A stretch of 64,000 bases of DNA from Nitrospira sp. UBA5698 (GTDB lineage Bacteria; Nitrospirota; Nitrospiria; Nitrospirales; Nitrospiraceae): positions 148,117 through 212,116 of the forward strand of contig DIHK01000018.1 of assembly GCA_002420115.1 (NCBI GenBank), in the 5' to 3' direction. Shown here piece by piece: positions 26,249 to 36,400 of this stretch. The number at the start of each line of letters is the position of its first letter. Positions within the stretch are counted from its first letter, which is position 1. The notes under the pieces are model-generated. The model was not told the origin of the DNA. It did no database searches and was given only the letters and a program-made list of their open reading frames with translations. Both the position numbers and the translations under genes were made by a program.

Positions 26249-26942
26249 GCCCTCTGGACTTCATGCGGGTCATCCCTCCTGACAACTCATGCCGCAGGCT
26301 CCTTCAATAGTCCCTCCATCCCTCGGCTGACGAACTGCTGTGCGGCATCAACCCAAGCCGTCGAATCGACACACGACGCGGTGGAGAGCACACGAGACGA
26401 CCGTGCATCTCATGTACGCTATGCCAAACAAGCGTGCTGCACCAATCCGGCCGTTCGACCCTTTGCCCTGACACCTGACGATACCAGCAATTTTTGACGC
26501 GTAAAGAATTTGGAGAAAATTCGCTTCGCAGTGCTGCGCACGTGACTCAGGACATTCTCTTAGCCTAACGGGCTGTTGACAAAAGCTGCCAGCAGCGTAC
26601 TCACGTGGCTGAGAGGCTCAACGTACAGGCCGGAGTACGATTCGCCTCTTCGCTCGCTGCGGCCTTGCTGGACAGCCTTTCTGAACAGCCTGCGGAGCAT
26701 ATAGATTCGGTCACTAACTGTGAGGATCGACCTGCTTAAGGATGGGCGTAGGGTTTACCAACACACTTGTAGGAAGGGAGCTGACTCTTATGCGACAGGA
26801 TATCCACACAACACGTTCCAAAACATTGACGGCTTCACGCGCAGAATACCGCTTCGATTCGCTATAAAACACGGAGGCTGGCTCGAAACACTGTTCAGCA
26901 TACAGACACTCACCGTCTGCCTCTTTCCACGCGACACAAGGA
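26249..26942. other. 694-bp intergenic region with one dispersed repeat
   Basis: It lies between the rtcB stop and the start of the GGDEF-EAL gene, both on the minus strand. Apart from the repeat at 26570-26691 I see no gene. A 100-codon minus-strand frame (26714-27016) overlaps the end of rtcB and lacks a start after leaving it. The promoter of the GGDEF-EAL gene is expected within 26249-26450, but no clear hexamers are visible. Confidence 0.5.
26570..26691 (+). repeat. Dispersed 120-bp palindromic repeat, copy 1
   Basis: The ends GGGCTGTTGACAAA (26570-26583) and TTTCTGAACAGCCT (26678-26691) are inverted repeats. The inner part contains GAGGCTCAACGTAC...GTAC...GCCTC and a 33-bp stretch, beginning CTTCGCTCGCTGCGGCC, that is identical to copy 2 at 44712-44831. 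See the finding on the repeat family. Confidence 0.8.
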
Positions 26943-28394
26943 TTACCCTTTGATGTTCCCGATTGGACGTAGTTCCGCCACTTTTTTGGTAATGCCTGCA
27001 CGGTCGACTGTCTCAACGACGTCAGAAATATTCTTATAGGCGACCCCTGCCTCTTCCGCCAGGCCTGACATTGATACGGCTTTCACAAGAATTCCGCGCC
27101 GGCTCATCTCCTGCTGAAGCTGTTCGCCACGAATCGATTTCTTGGCCTGCGCCCGTGACATCGTCCGTCCAGACCCATGCATCGTCGACCCAAATGTCTC
27201 AGAGACAGCCCGGTCGGTGCCGACCAAAAGATAGGAACCGGTCTCCATTGACCCTCCACAGATGACCGGCTGGCCTGTCTTCTGAAAATCCCACGGTAAG
27301 TCCGGACTCCCTGGGCCGAACGCCCTGGTTGATCCCTTGCGGTGGACCAACAGATCTCCTTCTGAATAGCGCTCGACTTTGGCGATATTGTGGGCGACAT
27401 CATAGACCAACTCCATGCCCAGCTCTTCAGCCGACCGCCCGAACACGGTCGCGAAGGCTTCGCGAATCTGATGGGTGATGACCTGCCGGTTGGCGAAGGC
27501 CGTGTTGGCGGCGCAGTTCATGGCTGAGAAATAGTCCTGTCCTTCCGGCGAACGGAACGGCGCGCACGCGAGTTGCGGATCCTTCACAGAGATCCCATAC
27601 CGCCGCATCGCCTTCTCAAATATTTTGAGATAGTCGCTGGCAACCTGATGGCCAAATCCACGGGACCCGCAGTGGACCATCACCACAATCTGATCTTGGC
27701 CGGTAATACCGAACGCCGTAGCCGTCTCAGAATCGAATACCCGATTGCTGGAGACAACCTGCACTTCCAAGTAATGATTCCCGGATCCCAGTGTCCCCAG
27801 CTGATTGATCCCCCGCCCCACCGCATGATCGCTGACGTTGGACGGATCAGCACCTACGATACAACCGCCTTCTTCAATGTGTGCAAGATCCCGATGCCAG
27901 CCATAGCCTTCTTCAATGCACCACCGAGCACCTCGTGTCATGACCCCTTCGAACGAACCTCGATTCAGTCGGATGAAGCCTGCTGCCCCGACGCCCGCCG
28001 GTACACGCCGGAATAATTCGGTCATGAGACGATCCAGTTTCGGTTGCACATCTTCCAGAGTCAAATCCGTGCGGATCAGACGCATCCCACAATTGACGTC
28101 ATACCCGACACCTCCGGGAGAAATAATTCCCGACCTGGTATCAAATGCGGCAACGCCCCCAATGGGAAACCCATAGCCCCAATGCCCGTCCGGCATGCAG
28201 AGCGCATAACGCGCAATACCAGGGAGACAAGCCACATTGGTGACTTGATCGAAAACACCGCGGTCCATCGTCTGTAAAATACCCGGCGTGGCATAGATCC
28301 GCGCCGGCACCAACATCCCGGCTTTCTCAGTGACGGGGATCTCCCACACCTCATCGGTCACCCGATTGACCCTCATATCAGTATTCAATTTCAT
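26943..28394 (-). CDS. rtcB: RNA-splicing ligase RtcB
   Basis: It seals RNA 2',3'-cyclic phosphate or 3'-phosphate ends to 5'-OH ends, using GTP and Mn2+. The 483-residue protein shows GGVGYDVNCGMRLIR (metal-binding Cys), VHCGSRGFGHQVASDY, the NCAANTAFANRQ region and, near the C-terminus, GSTMHGSGRTMSR, whose His is the guanylated residue of the family. The start overlaps the archease stop (ATGA), so the activator and ligase are translated together. In bacteria this pair serves RNA repair; no rtcR, rtcA or tRNA cluster is nearby. Confidence 0.96.
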   Translation of the reverse strand: MKLNTDMRVNRVTDEVWEIPVTEKAGMLVPARIYATPGILQTMDRGVFDQVTNVACLPGIARYALCMPDGHWGYGFPIGGVAAFDTRSGIISPGGVGYDVNCGMRLIRTDLTLEDVQPKLDRLMTELFRRVPAGVGAAGFIRLNRGSFEGVMTRGARWCIEEGYGWHRDLAHIEEGGCIVGADPSNVSDHAVGRGINQLGTLGSGNHYLEVQVVSSNRVFDSETATAFGITGQDQIVVMVHCGSRGFGHQVASDYLKIFEKAMRRYGISVKDPQLACAPFRSPEGQDYFSAMNCAANTAFANRQVITHQIREAFATVFGRSAEELGMELVYDVAHNIAKVERYSEGDLLVHRKGSTRAFGPGSPDLPWDFQKTGQPVICGGSMETGSYLLVGTDRAVSETFGSTMHGSGRTMSRAQAKKSIRGEQLQQEMSRRGILVKAVSMSGLAEEAGVAYKNISDVVETVDRAGITKKVAELRPIGNIKG

Positions 28395-28822
28395 ACGTCG
28401 ACCACCACCTGAGCATACCAGCGCATTCCCTGCTGTTTCACTTCATACAGATGCTTCGTCACCCCCTTCACATCATTGTGGAGTATCTGAGTTGTCCGAT
28501 CCACGGGAGCGCCTCGCAGTACAGCAGCAAGCGTCCATGTGGTGTCTTTCTGAACCACGGAAAGGTCTGCTTCGTGAAACACCACCCCCGCTGCATCTTT
28601 CCAATACACCAGATCCGACAGCCATTCAAAGAGCAGCTCGTCAAGAGCTCCACATACGTGTTCAATCCTACGCTCCCAAGTCACTGCCACCGTTGAAGGA
28701 TCGGCCAATGTTTCCAGTAGCGCTTCCGTCGCTGCGTGAAACAACTCCTCCACAGAATCGCCTTCCGCCCTGAAGGCCAGGTCCGCTATCGCAATATCGT
28801 CAAGAAATTGATACGAGTGCAT
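28391..28822 (-). CDS. Archease, RtcB activator
   Basis: The 143-residue protein has the archease (DUF101) fold: an opening YQFLDDIAIADLAFRAEGDSVEELFHAATEAL with the conserved acidic residues, then LDELLFEWLSDLVYWKDA. It speeds RtcB guanylation and widens nucleotide use. The order archease-rtcB with a 4-bp overlap is the classic arrangement and supports both calls. The start ATG 28822 follows a weak GGGAA site. Confidence 0.93.
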   Translation of the reverse strand: MHSYQFLDDIAIADLAFRAEGDSVEELFHAATEALLETLADPSTVAVTWERRIEHVCGALDELLFEWLSDLVYWKDAAGVVFHEADLSVVQKDTTWTLAAVLRGAPVDRTTQILHNDVKGVTKHLYEVKQQGMRWYAQVVVDV

Positions 28823-29013
28823 TCTGTTCCCGTGAGCCCACTGACAGTATGACGCAACCGGGTTGGCTATTCAAAATGGCCGCTCAGGTTACCATCCTGC
28901 CATTGGTGCGTAGTTCGACCGAACTCGCGAAACTCAAAGAATCATCCGAACCTGGATACGTGGAGTGTGTGAGCGAGGCAGGAATACCGCTGAAAACGTT
29001 TTCCGACAGCAGG

Positions 29014-30162
29014 CTAGTCAAGCACGAACTGCTTGGGAAAGTTCGTCAGATTCCGGCAGCCGTCTTTGGTCACCAGCACCATGTCTTCGATACGAACAGC
29101 GCCCAATCCCGGGTAGTAGAGTCCTGGTTCGACCGTGACCACATGCCCTTCTTGGAGGAGCGAACCCGTTCGGCTGATGCGAGGTGCTTCGTGAATATCC
29201 AGTCCCACTCCGTGTCCGGTCCCGTGAAAATACCCCTGCATGCGCCCGTTCACAAGACCCGTTTGGTAACCGGCCTTTTCAAACCGGGTACAGATACCTT
29301 GATGGATCTTCATCCCGTCAGCGCCATCCTTGATTTTCGTGATGGCTTCTTCCTGCGCGTCTTTCACCGTGCTATACAGCCGCTTGAGCTCAGGACTCGT
29401 CGTCCCTCGGATCACCGTGCGAGACATGTCGGCAAAATAGCGACTCGTGGCAGAGCGAGGAAACACATCAAAAATAATACTGCGATGCGCGGGTAACGGT
29501 CCGCTCCCTTCATTATGAGGGTCACACGCCTGCTCCCCACCGGCCACGATCGTATGCTGGGCGATACAGTCTCGTTCCATCAGCTTCACATTAATGAACT
29601 TCTTGATCCGCTCAGAGGTCATCGGCTGATCATCCAGCCACAGTTGTGCTCCCTTGACCTCAGCTTTCCGTAACATCGCATGAGCAGCGGTGACAGCTTC
29701 CTCCGTAGCCCGCTGAGCCTCCTCAATATGACGTACCTCTTCCGGCGTCTTCACGACACGTTGCTCATAGAACGGATCCGATTTTGGCTTGAGGCTGTAG
29801 CCCCGCTCCTGCAAACGAGCAGCATGGATGACCGGAAAACTCGCCGGCACCGACAGGCGCCGGATCTTCGACTCCTTCAAGACAACATGAACGATATCGA
29901 CGGCTGTCGGGGCTTTGATGCCCTGTCTCTTGGCCTTCTGCTCGACTTCAGAATACGACAACACTCGATCCACTGAGGCCTCGGACCGGGCGCGATCCAT
30001 TTCGAGATCACTCATCACCATCACCCGTTCGCCTCTGATTTCAAGATAGATGAACGGGTCGGGAGCCATGAATCGCGTGGCGTAATAGAGATTTGAATCC
30101 TGCTCACTCGCAGCAATGAACAGCGTAGCAACGTCTGGTTGGGACACGGTACTGCGTTTCAT
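29014..30162 (-). CDS. Metallopeptidase family M24, Xaa-Pro peptidase type
   Basis: It is predicted to cleave an N-terminal residue before proline, or a dipeptide Xaa-Pro, in the cytoplasm. The 382 residues comprise a creatinase-like N-terminal half and a C-terminal pita-bread domain. Five metal ligands are visible: Asp in IIFDVFPRS, Asp in YFADMSRT, His in FHGTGHGVGLDIHE, Glu in VTVEPGLYY and Glu in VRIEDMV. Whether it acts as PepP or PepQ cannot be settled. It is a single gene; the region upstream carries a dispersed repeat copy, and a GAAAACGTTTTC palindrome lies just after its stop (28992-29003). Confidence 0.88.
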   Translation of the reverse strand: MKRSTVSQPDVATLFIAASEQDSNLYYATRFMAPDPFIYLEIRGERVMVMSDLEMDRARSEASVDRVLSYSEVEQKAKRQGIKAPTAVDIVHVVLKESKIRRLSVPASFPVIHAARLQERGYSLKPKSDPFYEQRVVKTPEEVRHIEEAQRATEEAVTAAHAMLRKAEVKGAQLWLDDQPMTSERIKKFINVKLMERDCIAQHTIVAGGEQACDPHNEGSGPLPAHRSIIFDVFPRSATSRYFADMSRTVIRGTTSPELKRLYSTVKDAQEEAITKIKDGADGMKIHQGICTRFEKAGYQTGLVNGRMQGYFHGTGHGVGLDIHEAPRISRTGSLLQEGHVVTVEPGLYYPGLGAVRIEDMVLVTKDGCRNLTNFPKQFVLD

Positions 30163-30200
30163 GGATCAACTACCTAAAAGTGGACCCCAGCTAGGTGGGA

Positions 30201-30333
30201 GGAATGCGCTCAAGAGGCTCAACATGGTTGCTCGTCGAGGCCGCAGCAAGTGAGGGACCGAGGCATACCATCTGAGGTACGTTGAGGGACTAAACGACAC
30301 GAGAACGAAGCCGACAAGCATTTTCAGCATCTT
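30201..30333 (-). repeat. Dispersed palindromic repeat, copy 3, diverged and inverted
   Basis: Read on the minus strand it starts AAGATGCTGAAAA, includes CCTCAACGTACC, GCTGCGGCC and TTGAGCC, and ends TTGAGCGCATTCC. These correspond in order to the blocks of the copies at 26570 and 44712. It fills the 236-bp gap between the AsmA-like gene stop and the M24 peptidase start. Confidence 0.6.
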
Positions 30334-30398
30334 GAGTCGGATGCTAGCATGGGGGCGTGAGTCGGTCAAGAATTCGGTCGGACGAAAGTTACGGCCAG

Positions 30399-33300
30399 TT
30401 ATGGCCGAGCAGGAACCGATGAAGGCGTCGGTTCTTTCGACCGCACACCGGATTCTTCATCCGGCGTCACCAAATCCATCGGCAACGTCAAGGTATTCGT
30501 GAGTACATCAACCGCAAGCTGCGCCAATCCTGAGAGACCGGAGGCAAACGACTTCACCGGCAGATAGGTGACCTCCGGATCTTCCAGCCCTCCCTTCACA
30601 GTAAACATGGCCGTGGCTAATCCTTTCCGATCTCCTGCGATGATTCGTCCGAAGAGTGGAATCGTCTTGAGAAATTGCGAATAGGATCCAAACGGGCTCA
30701 CCGCCACTGCAAGATCCAGCTGATCTGTGGGTAAATCATAATTCCCCGCTGCGGTGATCTTGAGGATTGGGCTGTCAATGATTAAATTTTCCGTCTGAAA
30801 CAGACCGTTTTGGATGGCAATCGTTGAGGAAATTCGGTTGTAGGGGAGCCCTTCTTTTTCCAACTCGACCTTTCCTTGCAAGACGGCAGGAAGATTCAGC
30901 AGGCTGATGATTTTCCAGACGGTGCGCTCATTTGTTTTCAGGATTCGTCCGTTTTCCAACAAGACGTCAACCTTGCCATTGAGCGAGGGGTAGATCCCAT
31001 GGGGATTTCGTCCATGGCCACGAATGGCGCCGCTGATTCGAAGCTCTCCCGACACCCCATGCCCTTGTGCCTTGGCCAGCTGCAAGACATCATCGAATTC
31101 CACCCCCGTGGCCCGAAACGAAAGATCGAGATCGGCCGGCGCGTTTGGTGGAAGCTGCACAACCAACCGGCCCGCCACATGCCCGTGACTGGATTCCCCG
31201 GACAAACGATCCACATCAAGCACCCCATCCTGAATGGTGAGGCGTGCAGACAGCGCGCTGAGCTTCAGATGCTGGTAATACCCACGTGCCACAGTCGCGG
31301 TCATCGTCACATGACTCGTTGCCGCCAGCGTCTCCAGGAACTCCCGGATAGGCGAGCGCCCACCCTTGGGAATCAGCAGACTCAGGTCCAGCTGATTCGA
31401 CTCAATCTTGCCGATGATGGATGGCTTCGCCAGCCAATTGCGAACCGTGGCTTCCATAGCGATATCGCTACCCTGGACTCTGAACGAGAGTCGTTTAAGC
31501 TCAGCCTCGTTGCGGAGAAATCTGACACGGGCATAGAGATCCTGAATGTGCCCATCAACTCCCTTGGCCTGCAGCACTCCATTCGTCAGCCCCATCCATC
31601 CGGTTATTCGCCACGCTTGCCAGTCGGGCTCCCGGCCTTTGACCTCCAACGAGAGCTCAAGGTTCCCCGCTTCAAGTCCGCTCTTGGAGATCCATCTCGG
31701 GAGACTGGCAACCGGGATGGTTCCGGTCGCGACCGCCATGTCAACCAAGAAACCATTCCCAAACTGCATCGTGCCCTTGGCGGGAATCGTCAAGGACGGG
31801 AGAACCAGTGCGACTCGATCCAGCTTGATACTCGCAGTCTGCGGCAGCACCCCCTCAAACTCGACTGTCGCGCGCGACCCAATAGGTTTATCGATCCCCC
31901 CAAGCACGACTTTCGCCTCATCCAGCACGATGGATCCTCGGACATGAGGTCTCGTCGTCACGCCCGAGAGCGTCGCCGTGGAGCTCAGAGTCCCCTCCAG
32001 CAGACTCCGATCGATCGCCGAGGGTCTGAAGAGCCGAACCATCTGAGCCGCATCGCCACGTATACGAATGAATACGTCTTGGAACTGACTGGTCGTTCCA
32101 CCGGTAATGGTCCCTTGGACCTGTACGGCTGTCCCTCCAAGGTTCCCTGCTACCTGATCCAATTGAGTCGCGCCATCAGCCAACACAAACCGCCCTTGCA
32201 CCCCTGTCATCCGCTCCGGCAATGCCGGATGATTGAGGCTGATGTGGCGAGCCGTAATCTCTCCACCGGCAAATGTGATTCCGCCTGGTTGATTCAAGGG
32301 ACCAAGAAGGCGAAAGGTTGCAACCGCCGTTCCCTCTGCATCCCGAACACCTGCAAATACCTGTGCCATCCGCTCCGCTTTGACCGTTTTCGAAAGAAAC
32401 TCCATCAAAGACGCGGCCCCCATCTCACTCGTCATCTCCAGGTCCAACCACGGGCCTGCATCAAGAAACGACACCTCCGCTTTCCCATCGGTCAGCTGCA
32501 TCGTCCCATAGTTCCCCGCAATCTTGGAGATACGTACCCGCCCGGTTTCGACCAGGATCACCGCCGCCAAGTCTGTTGCGGCGACATGATCACGACCGAT
32601 GAGCGCATGACCTTCTTGCACATGAAATTCCCCGGTCGCCGACAACTGCGGACCCGTCGCGGTCGAGCCGGTCAGGGTGGCCTTCACAACCTGTACCTTG
32701 CCGTCGATCCGACGTTCTGCCAGCACGGCCGGTAACTGTGGATGGACCCACTCCGGGGAAATGGTTTTCAACAATTGTGGCAGCGTCACAAGAGAACTGG
32801 CGAATGTCACTGAAAAAGTAGGTTGCGGCGTCAGAACACCGGCAAGACTACCATTGCCCGTCAGGGTGATCTCGTTCAAGTGTGCGCTCATATCCGATAA
32901 CACCATGTCATAGCCGGTCACACCCGGTATGACACGCACGGCACTGCGTAGATTCAACGCACCTTGGAGATGATCGGACACCGGCCTCGGGCCGAGAAAA
33001 TCGGCTGCGTCGCGCACTTTGATATCAGCGGCATCAATATGACCGTCGAACTGCAACCCGGGAATCGGTTCCCCCACGTCGTCACTCGACAACGCGATGG
33101 GGTGTTCCGCCTGCTTGATCCCCCCATCCAAGGACACCCTCGAGACTCCATCCGTACCCTGATGGGACATCGCCACATGCACATCGGCAACACCCTGCTC
33201 AGGACGAATAGTGATGTCAAACTCAACATGTTCCAGGGTAATGGACCGAACGCCATCCGGTCTGGCCGCATCCATCACCGTGATCGTGCCATTGACGAGC

Positions 33301-33797
33301 TTCGCCTGCCTGACCATGAATGTCCGTGCCATCAATGCCATGGTTTTCTGGTCGGTATCTGCTTGCCCATTCACCCCATCCAGGATGTTCCACCGACCCC
33401 GTTCATTGCGCCGAAGGGTCAGTCTGGGCTCCTCAATCAAGAGTCGTTTTCCGATAATTTGCTTTTTCAGAAGGGGCAAGAGTCGAAGGACCAGATCGAC
33501 GCGCTTCGCGGTGAGCACCACTTGCGCCGATTGCGGGTCATGAATGACAACTTCTGAAAGTTCCACACGAATGCGAGGAAACACCACAAACTTGACCCGG
33601 TGGACATCGATTTTCCGACCAAGACTCTCTTCCAATTGTTCCAGGACAAAGTCCTTGAGATAGTCTTGACCGGTCAGCTCTCGCGAAAATGCGAGGAAGG
33701 CTCCGGCGAGAACGACGAACACGAGTATGCTCAGGAAGGCAAGCCGAAAACGGGACACACCACCCCCTTCGGACACCGGACAGGATTTCGGCGGCAT
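30399..33797 (-). CDS. Large AsmA-family envelope protein
   Basis: The 1132-residue protein has one N-terminal membrane anchor (about residues 17-37) followed by a long periplasmic beta-rich chain. The N-terminal part has AsmA features (LEESLGRKIDVHRVKFVVFPRIRVELSEVVI; GRWNILDGV). The C-terminal part carries the AsmA/TamB-like end (ILKTNERTVWKIISLLNLPAVL; GLFQTENLIIDSPILKITAAGNYDL; SQFLKTIPLFGRIIAG). Such repeat-beta-groove proteins are implicated in moving phospholipids to the outer membrane. Start ATG 33797 has a weak ribosome site; a GTG 13 codons in (VSRFRLAF) follows a GGGGG stretch and is an alternative. Confidence 0.8.
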   Translation of the reverse strand: MPPKSCPVSEGGGVSRFRLAFLSILVFVVLAGAFLAFSRELTGQDYLKDFVLEQLEESLGRKIDVHRVKFVVFPRIRVELSEVVIHDPQSAQVVLTAKRVDLVLRLLPLLKKQIIGKRLLIEEPRLTLRRNERGRWNILDGVNGQADTDQKTMALMARTFMVRQAKLVNGTITVMDAARPDGVRSITLEHVEFDITIRPEQGVADVHVAMSHQGTDGVSRVSLDGGIKQAEHPIALSSDDVGEPIPGLQFDGHIDAADIKVRDAADFLGPRPVSDHLQGALNLRSAVRVIPGVTGYDMVLSDMSAHLNEITLTGNGSLAGVLTPQPTFSVTFASSLVTLPQLLKTISPEWVHPQLPAVLAERRIDGKVQVVKATLTGSTATGPQLSATGEFHVQEGHALIGRDHVAATDLAAVILVETGRVRISKIAGNYGTMQLTDGKAEVSFLDAGPWLDLEMTSEMGAASLMEFLSKTVKAERMAQVFAGVRDAEGTAVATFRLLGPLNQPGGITFAGGEITARHISLNHPALPERMTGVQGRFVLADGATQLDQVAGNLGGTAVQVQGTITGGTTSQFQDVFIRIRGDAAQMVRLFRPSAIDRSLLEGTLSSTATLSGVTTRPHVRGSIVLDEAKVVLGGIDKPIGSRATVEFEGVLPQTASIKLDRVALVLPSLTIPAKGTMQFGNGFLVDMAVATGTIPVASLPRWISKSGLEAGNLELSLEVKGREPDWQAWRITGWMGLTNGVLQAKGVDGHIQDLYARVRFLRNEAELKRLSFRVQGSDIAMEATVRNWLAKPSIIGKIESNQLDLSLLIPKGGRSPIREFLETLAATSHVTMTATVARGYYQHLKLSALSARLTIQDGVLDVDRLSGESSHGHVAGRLVVQLPPNAPADLDLSFRATGVEFDDVLQLAKAQGHGVSGELRISGAIRGHGRNPHGIYPSLNGKVDVLLENGRILKTNERTVWKIISLLNLPAVLQGKVELEKEGLPYNRISSTIAIQNGLFQTENLIIDSPILKITAAGNYDLPTDQLDLAVAVSPFGSYSQFLKTIPLFGRIIAGDRKGLATAMFTVKGGLEDPEVTYLPVKSFASGLSGLAQLAVDVLTNTLTLPMDLVTPDEESGVRSKEPTPSSVPARP

Positions 33798-34016
33798 CTT
33801 ACCGAATCACCTATATGAAATCTATCAACACAGCAGTTCACACGGAGATTCCTCACGAGCAGAATCGTGGTGAAACTCAGTCCCTCCAACTCCAGCCGTA
33901 CCCCATGCATTACGTACAGGACTTGGCTGCATCAGCTGACGAGCCCACTACTCATCACTTCTCTATCGAATCTTAAGAGTTGACAGCCACCTGGCATTGG
34001 AACTACATCTCTACCT

Positions 34017-35660
34017 ATGCCGATTCACCGTTTCGCAGGCCAGCCGGCACCTCCTTCAAGCCTAGTAGACATCAGCAAACTCCTCTCTGCGTACTGGGCT
34101 GAGCACCCGGATCCCTCGGCCCGCGAGCAGCGGGTGTCATTCGGGACATCGGGACATCGCGGTTCTTCCTTCAAGCGAAGCTTCAATGAGCGTCATATTG
34201 TGGCGATCGCTCAGGCTGTGTGCGAATACCGCGCAGCTCACCGCACAACCGGGCCTCTCTATTTGGGCAAAGACACCCATGCCCTCTCCGATCCGGCCTT
34301 TGTGACCGTCCTTGAAGTCCTCGCAGCCAATCGTGTGGAGGTGATGATCGACCAAGACAAGGGCTTCACCCCAACGCCGGTCATCTCGCATGCCATCCTG
34401 CGCTACAATCGGGACCGAACCTCGGGTCTGGCAGATGGGATCGTCATCACACCATCGCATAATCCTCCAGAAGACGGGGGAATCAAGTACAACCCCCCGA
34501 ATGGCGGCCCGGCCGATACACAAGTCACCAAGTGGATCGAGGACAGAGCCAATACCCTTTTGACGAACAACCTGCACGGATGTAACCGGCTTCCGATTGA
34601 ACAGGCAGGACAGGCAGCCACCACACATCACCATAACTATATCGGTACCTACGTCAGCGATCTGAAGAATATCATCGACATAGCTGCCATCAACGGCGCT
34701 GGACTTAAGCTGGGAATCGACCCCCTTGGCGGATCTGGGGTCGCGTACTGGAAGCCGATTATCGAGCAGTATGGGCTTGATATTGAGATTGTCAATCCAA
34801 CGGTTGATCCGACCTTTCGGTTCATGCCACTGGATTGGGACGGCAAAATCCGCATGGATTGTTCTTCCCCCTATGCCATGGCCAATCTCATCGCCCTGAA
34901 AAATTGCTTTGATGTGGCATTCGGCAATGATGCCGACAACGATCGGCACGGAATCGTCACCCGATCGGGCTTGATGAATCCCAACCACTATTTAGCTGTC
35001 TCGATTGCCTATCTCTTTGCCAATCGGCCCGACTGGAAGTCTGACGCCGGAATCGGCAAGACCTTAGTAAGCAGCAGCCTCATCGACCGAGTCGCGACCA
35101 AACTAAAACGGAAACTGGTTGAAGTCCCGGTAGGCTTCAAGTGGTTTGTGAACGGGTTGCTGGAAGGCTCGCTTGGATTTGGAGGCGAGGAAAGTGCCGG
35201 TGCGTCGTTCCTCCGCCGCGATGGTACCGTCTGGTCGACAGACAAGGACGGCATCATCATGGATCTGCTGGCAGCCGAAATGATGGCTAAGACCGGCAAG
35301 GATCCAGCCCAGCTCTACCGAGACCTGACAAGCGAGCTAGGCGAGCCAGCCTACGAACGGATCGACGCCCCCGCCACCCCAGAACAGAAAGCTGTTCTGT
35401 CCAAGCTGTCTCCCGAGCAAGTGAAGGCAACGGAATTGGCAGGAGATAGGATCGTCTCCATGCTCACCAAGGCCCCAGGGAACGAGGCATCTATCGGTGG
35501 CCTGAAAGTCGTCACCAAGAACGGCTGGTTCGCCGCCAGACCGTCAGGGACGGAAGATGTGTACAAGCTCTATGCCGAGAGCTTTCAAGGGAAAGAGCAT
35601 CTGAAGCGGATCCAGGAAGAGGCTCAGGCGTTGATTGCCAGAGCACTGAGGTCGCCATAA
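34017..35660 (+). CDS. pgm: Phosphoglucomutase, alpha-D-glucose specific
   Basis: It interconverts glucose 1-phosphate and glucose 6-phosphate in glycogen and sugar-nucleotide metabolism. The 547-residue length and motifs fit Pgm: [16 protein letters not shown], the phosphoserine loop [13 protein letters not shown], the metal loop [12 protein letters not shown], the sugar loop GEESAGASF and the phosphate-binding [16 protein letters not shown]. The start ATG has no good ribosome site. A decayed second copy of its last 130 bp lies 0.9 kb downstream, beyond a toxin-antitoxin pair, so this locus has been rearranged. Confidence 0.95.
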   Translation: MPIHRFAGQPAPPSSLVDISKLLSAYWAEHPDPSAREQRVSFGTSGHRGSSFKRSFNERHIVAIAQAVCEYRAAHRTTGPLYLGKDTHALSDPAFVTVLEVLAANRVEVMIDQDKGFTPTPVISHAILRYNRDRTSGLADGIVITPSHNPPEDGGIKYNPPNGGPADTQVTKWIEDRANTLLTNNLHGCNRLPIEQAGQAATTHHHNYIGTYVSDLKNIIDIAAINGAGLKLGIDPLGGSGVAYWKPIIEQYGLDIEIVNPTVDPTFRFMPLDWDGKIRMDCSSPYAMANLIALKNCFDVAFGNDADNDRHGIVTRSGLMNPNHYLAVSIAYLFANRPDWKSDAGIGKTLVSSSLIDRVATKLKRKLVEVPVGFKWFVNGLLEGSLGFGGEESAGASFLRRDGTVWSTDKDGIIMDLLAAEMMAKTGKDPAQLYRDLTSELGEPAYERIDAPATPEQKAVLSKLSPEQVKATELAGDRIVSMLTKAPGNEASIGGLKVVTKNGWFAARPSGTEDVYKLYAESFQGKEHLKRIQEEAQALIARALRSP

Positions 35661-35721
35661 ATTGACGCCGCCCTCTTCATGTATTACACTCGTATGACAT
35701 TGCAGGCTATGGAGTTGCAGC

Positions 35722-35982
35722 ATGAGCCTTAGGACTGTTCGTCTGGACGATGAAACTGAAAAAGCGCTGAAGCACGTCACAAAAAAAACGGGATGGTCCG
35801 TATCCGCTGCGTTAAAGAGGGGTGTGCTGGTCCTCAACGAAGAAATCAGCCATCGCCCCAAGGTGTCGGCTTTTGAAATCTATCGCCGTCTGGATCTTGG
35901 CCCTGGTGGCTACGCCATTGCACCTTCGACTGAAACCCGCCGTGGCATGCAACTGGCGCTAAAGCGAAAACCTCGTTTATGA
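35722..35982 (+). CDS. Ribbon-helix-helix antitoxin
   Basis: The 86-residue protein opens with a ribbon-helix-helix fold (SLRTVRLDDETEKALKHVTKKTGWSVSAALKRGV), which should bind operator DNA as a dimer. A C-terminal arm (SAFEIYRRLDLGPGGYAIAPS) probably wraps the toxin. GGAG lies 7 nt before its ATG, and its stop overlaps the toxin start (ATGA). This is the standard order of a VapBC-type type II module, likely repressing itself through sites in 35661-35721. Confidence 0.85.
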   Translation: MSLRTVRLDDETEKALKHVTKKTGWSVSAALKRGVLVLNEEISHRPKVSAFEIYRRLDLGPGGYAIAPSTETRRGMQLALKRKPRL

Positions 35983-36392
35983 TCTTGGTCGACACGGGCC
36001 CGTTCGTTGCCTTGTTCGACCCTCAAGACTCCGAGCATTCACGTTGCCGGGACATTCTCAGTGCCACGCGTGAATCACTCCTGACGACCATACCGGTCCT
36101 GACCGAAGCCTTTCATCTCCTCACGCCGAATAGTATGGGAGCCGATCGGTTACGCGACTTTATTCTTGAAGGAGGGGTGGCTGTGTGGTTTATGGATCAA
36201 GAAACCACCGTACGGGCATTCGAACTCATGGAACAGTACGGAGACCACCCGATGGATCTGGCCGACGCATCCCTTATTGCAGCCGGTGAATCGCTCCGCA
36301 CAACGAAGATTTTCACCCTCGACTTAGCAGACTTTCGGAGGTACCGAATCCGAAGAGGACATCGGCCTGTGAAGGTAGATATTCTCAGTTAG
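35979..36392 (+). CDS. PIN-domain toxin, VapC-like ribonuclease
   Basis: The 137 residues form a PIN domain with the acidic metal site visible: Asp in [13 protein letters not shown], Glu in VLTEAFHLL, Asp in [13 protein letters not shown] and Asp in [11 protein letters not shown]. Family members cut RNA, often tRNA or rRNA, when the antitoxin is lost. It is translated together with the antitoxin through ATGA. The module lies between the intact pgm 3' end and a degraded copy of that same end. Confidence 0.88.
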   Translation: MILVDTGPFVALFDPQDSEHSRCRDILSATRESLLTTIPVLTEAFHLLTPNSMGADRLRDFILEGGVAVWFMDQETTVRAFELMEQYGDHPMDLADASLIAAGESLRTTKIFTLDLADFRRYRIRRGHRPVKVDILS

Positions 36393-36400
36393 CAGTCGCA

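Noticed and set aside
26714..27016. 100-codon minus-strand frame at the rtcB end
   Set aside because: Its start lies within rtcB in another frame; beyond the rtcB stop there is no start with a ribosome site.
28992..29003. 12-bp palindrome GAAAACGTTTTC after the M24 peptidase gene
   Set aside because: Too short and lacking a T tract to call a terminator; it could arise by chance in AT-rich sequence.
30876..32735. 619-codon plus-strand frame inside the AsmA-like gene
   Set aside because: Long only because of codon bias on the other strand; Arg/His/Gln-rich and without domains, while the minus strand reads as a membrane-anchored AsmA protein.
33815..33976. 53-codon plus-strand frame before pgm
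   Set aside because: No ribosome site and no recognisable features; kept only as a possibility.
34137..34988. 283-codon minus-strand frame opposite pgm
   Set aside because: Antisense shadow; pgm motifs are intact on the plus strand.
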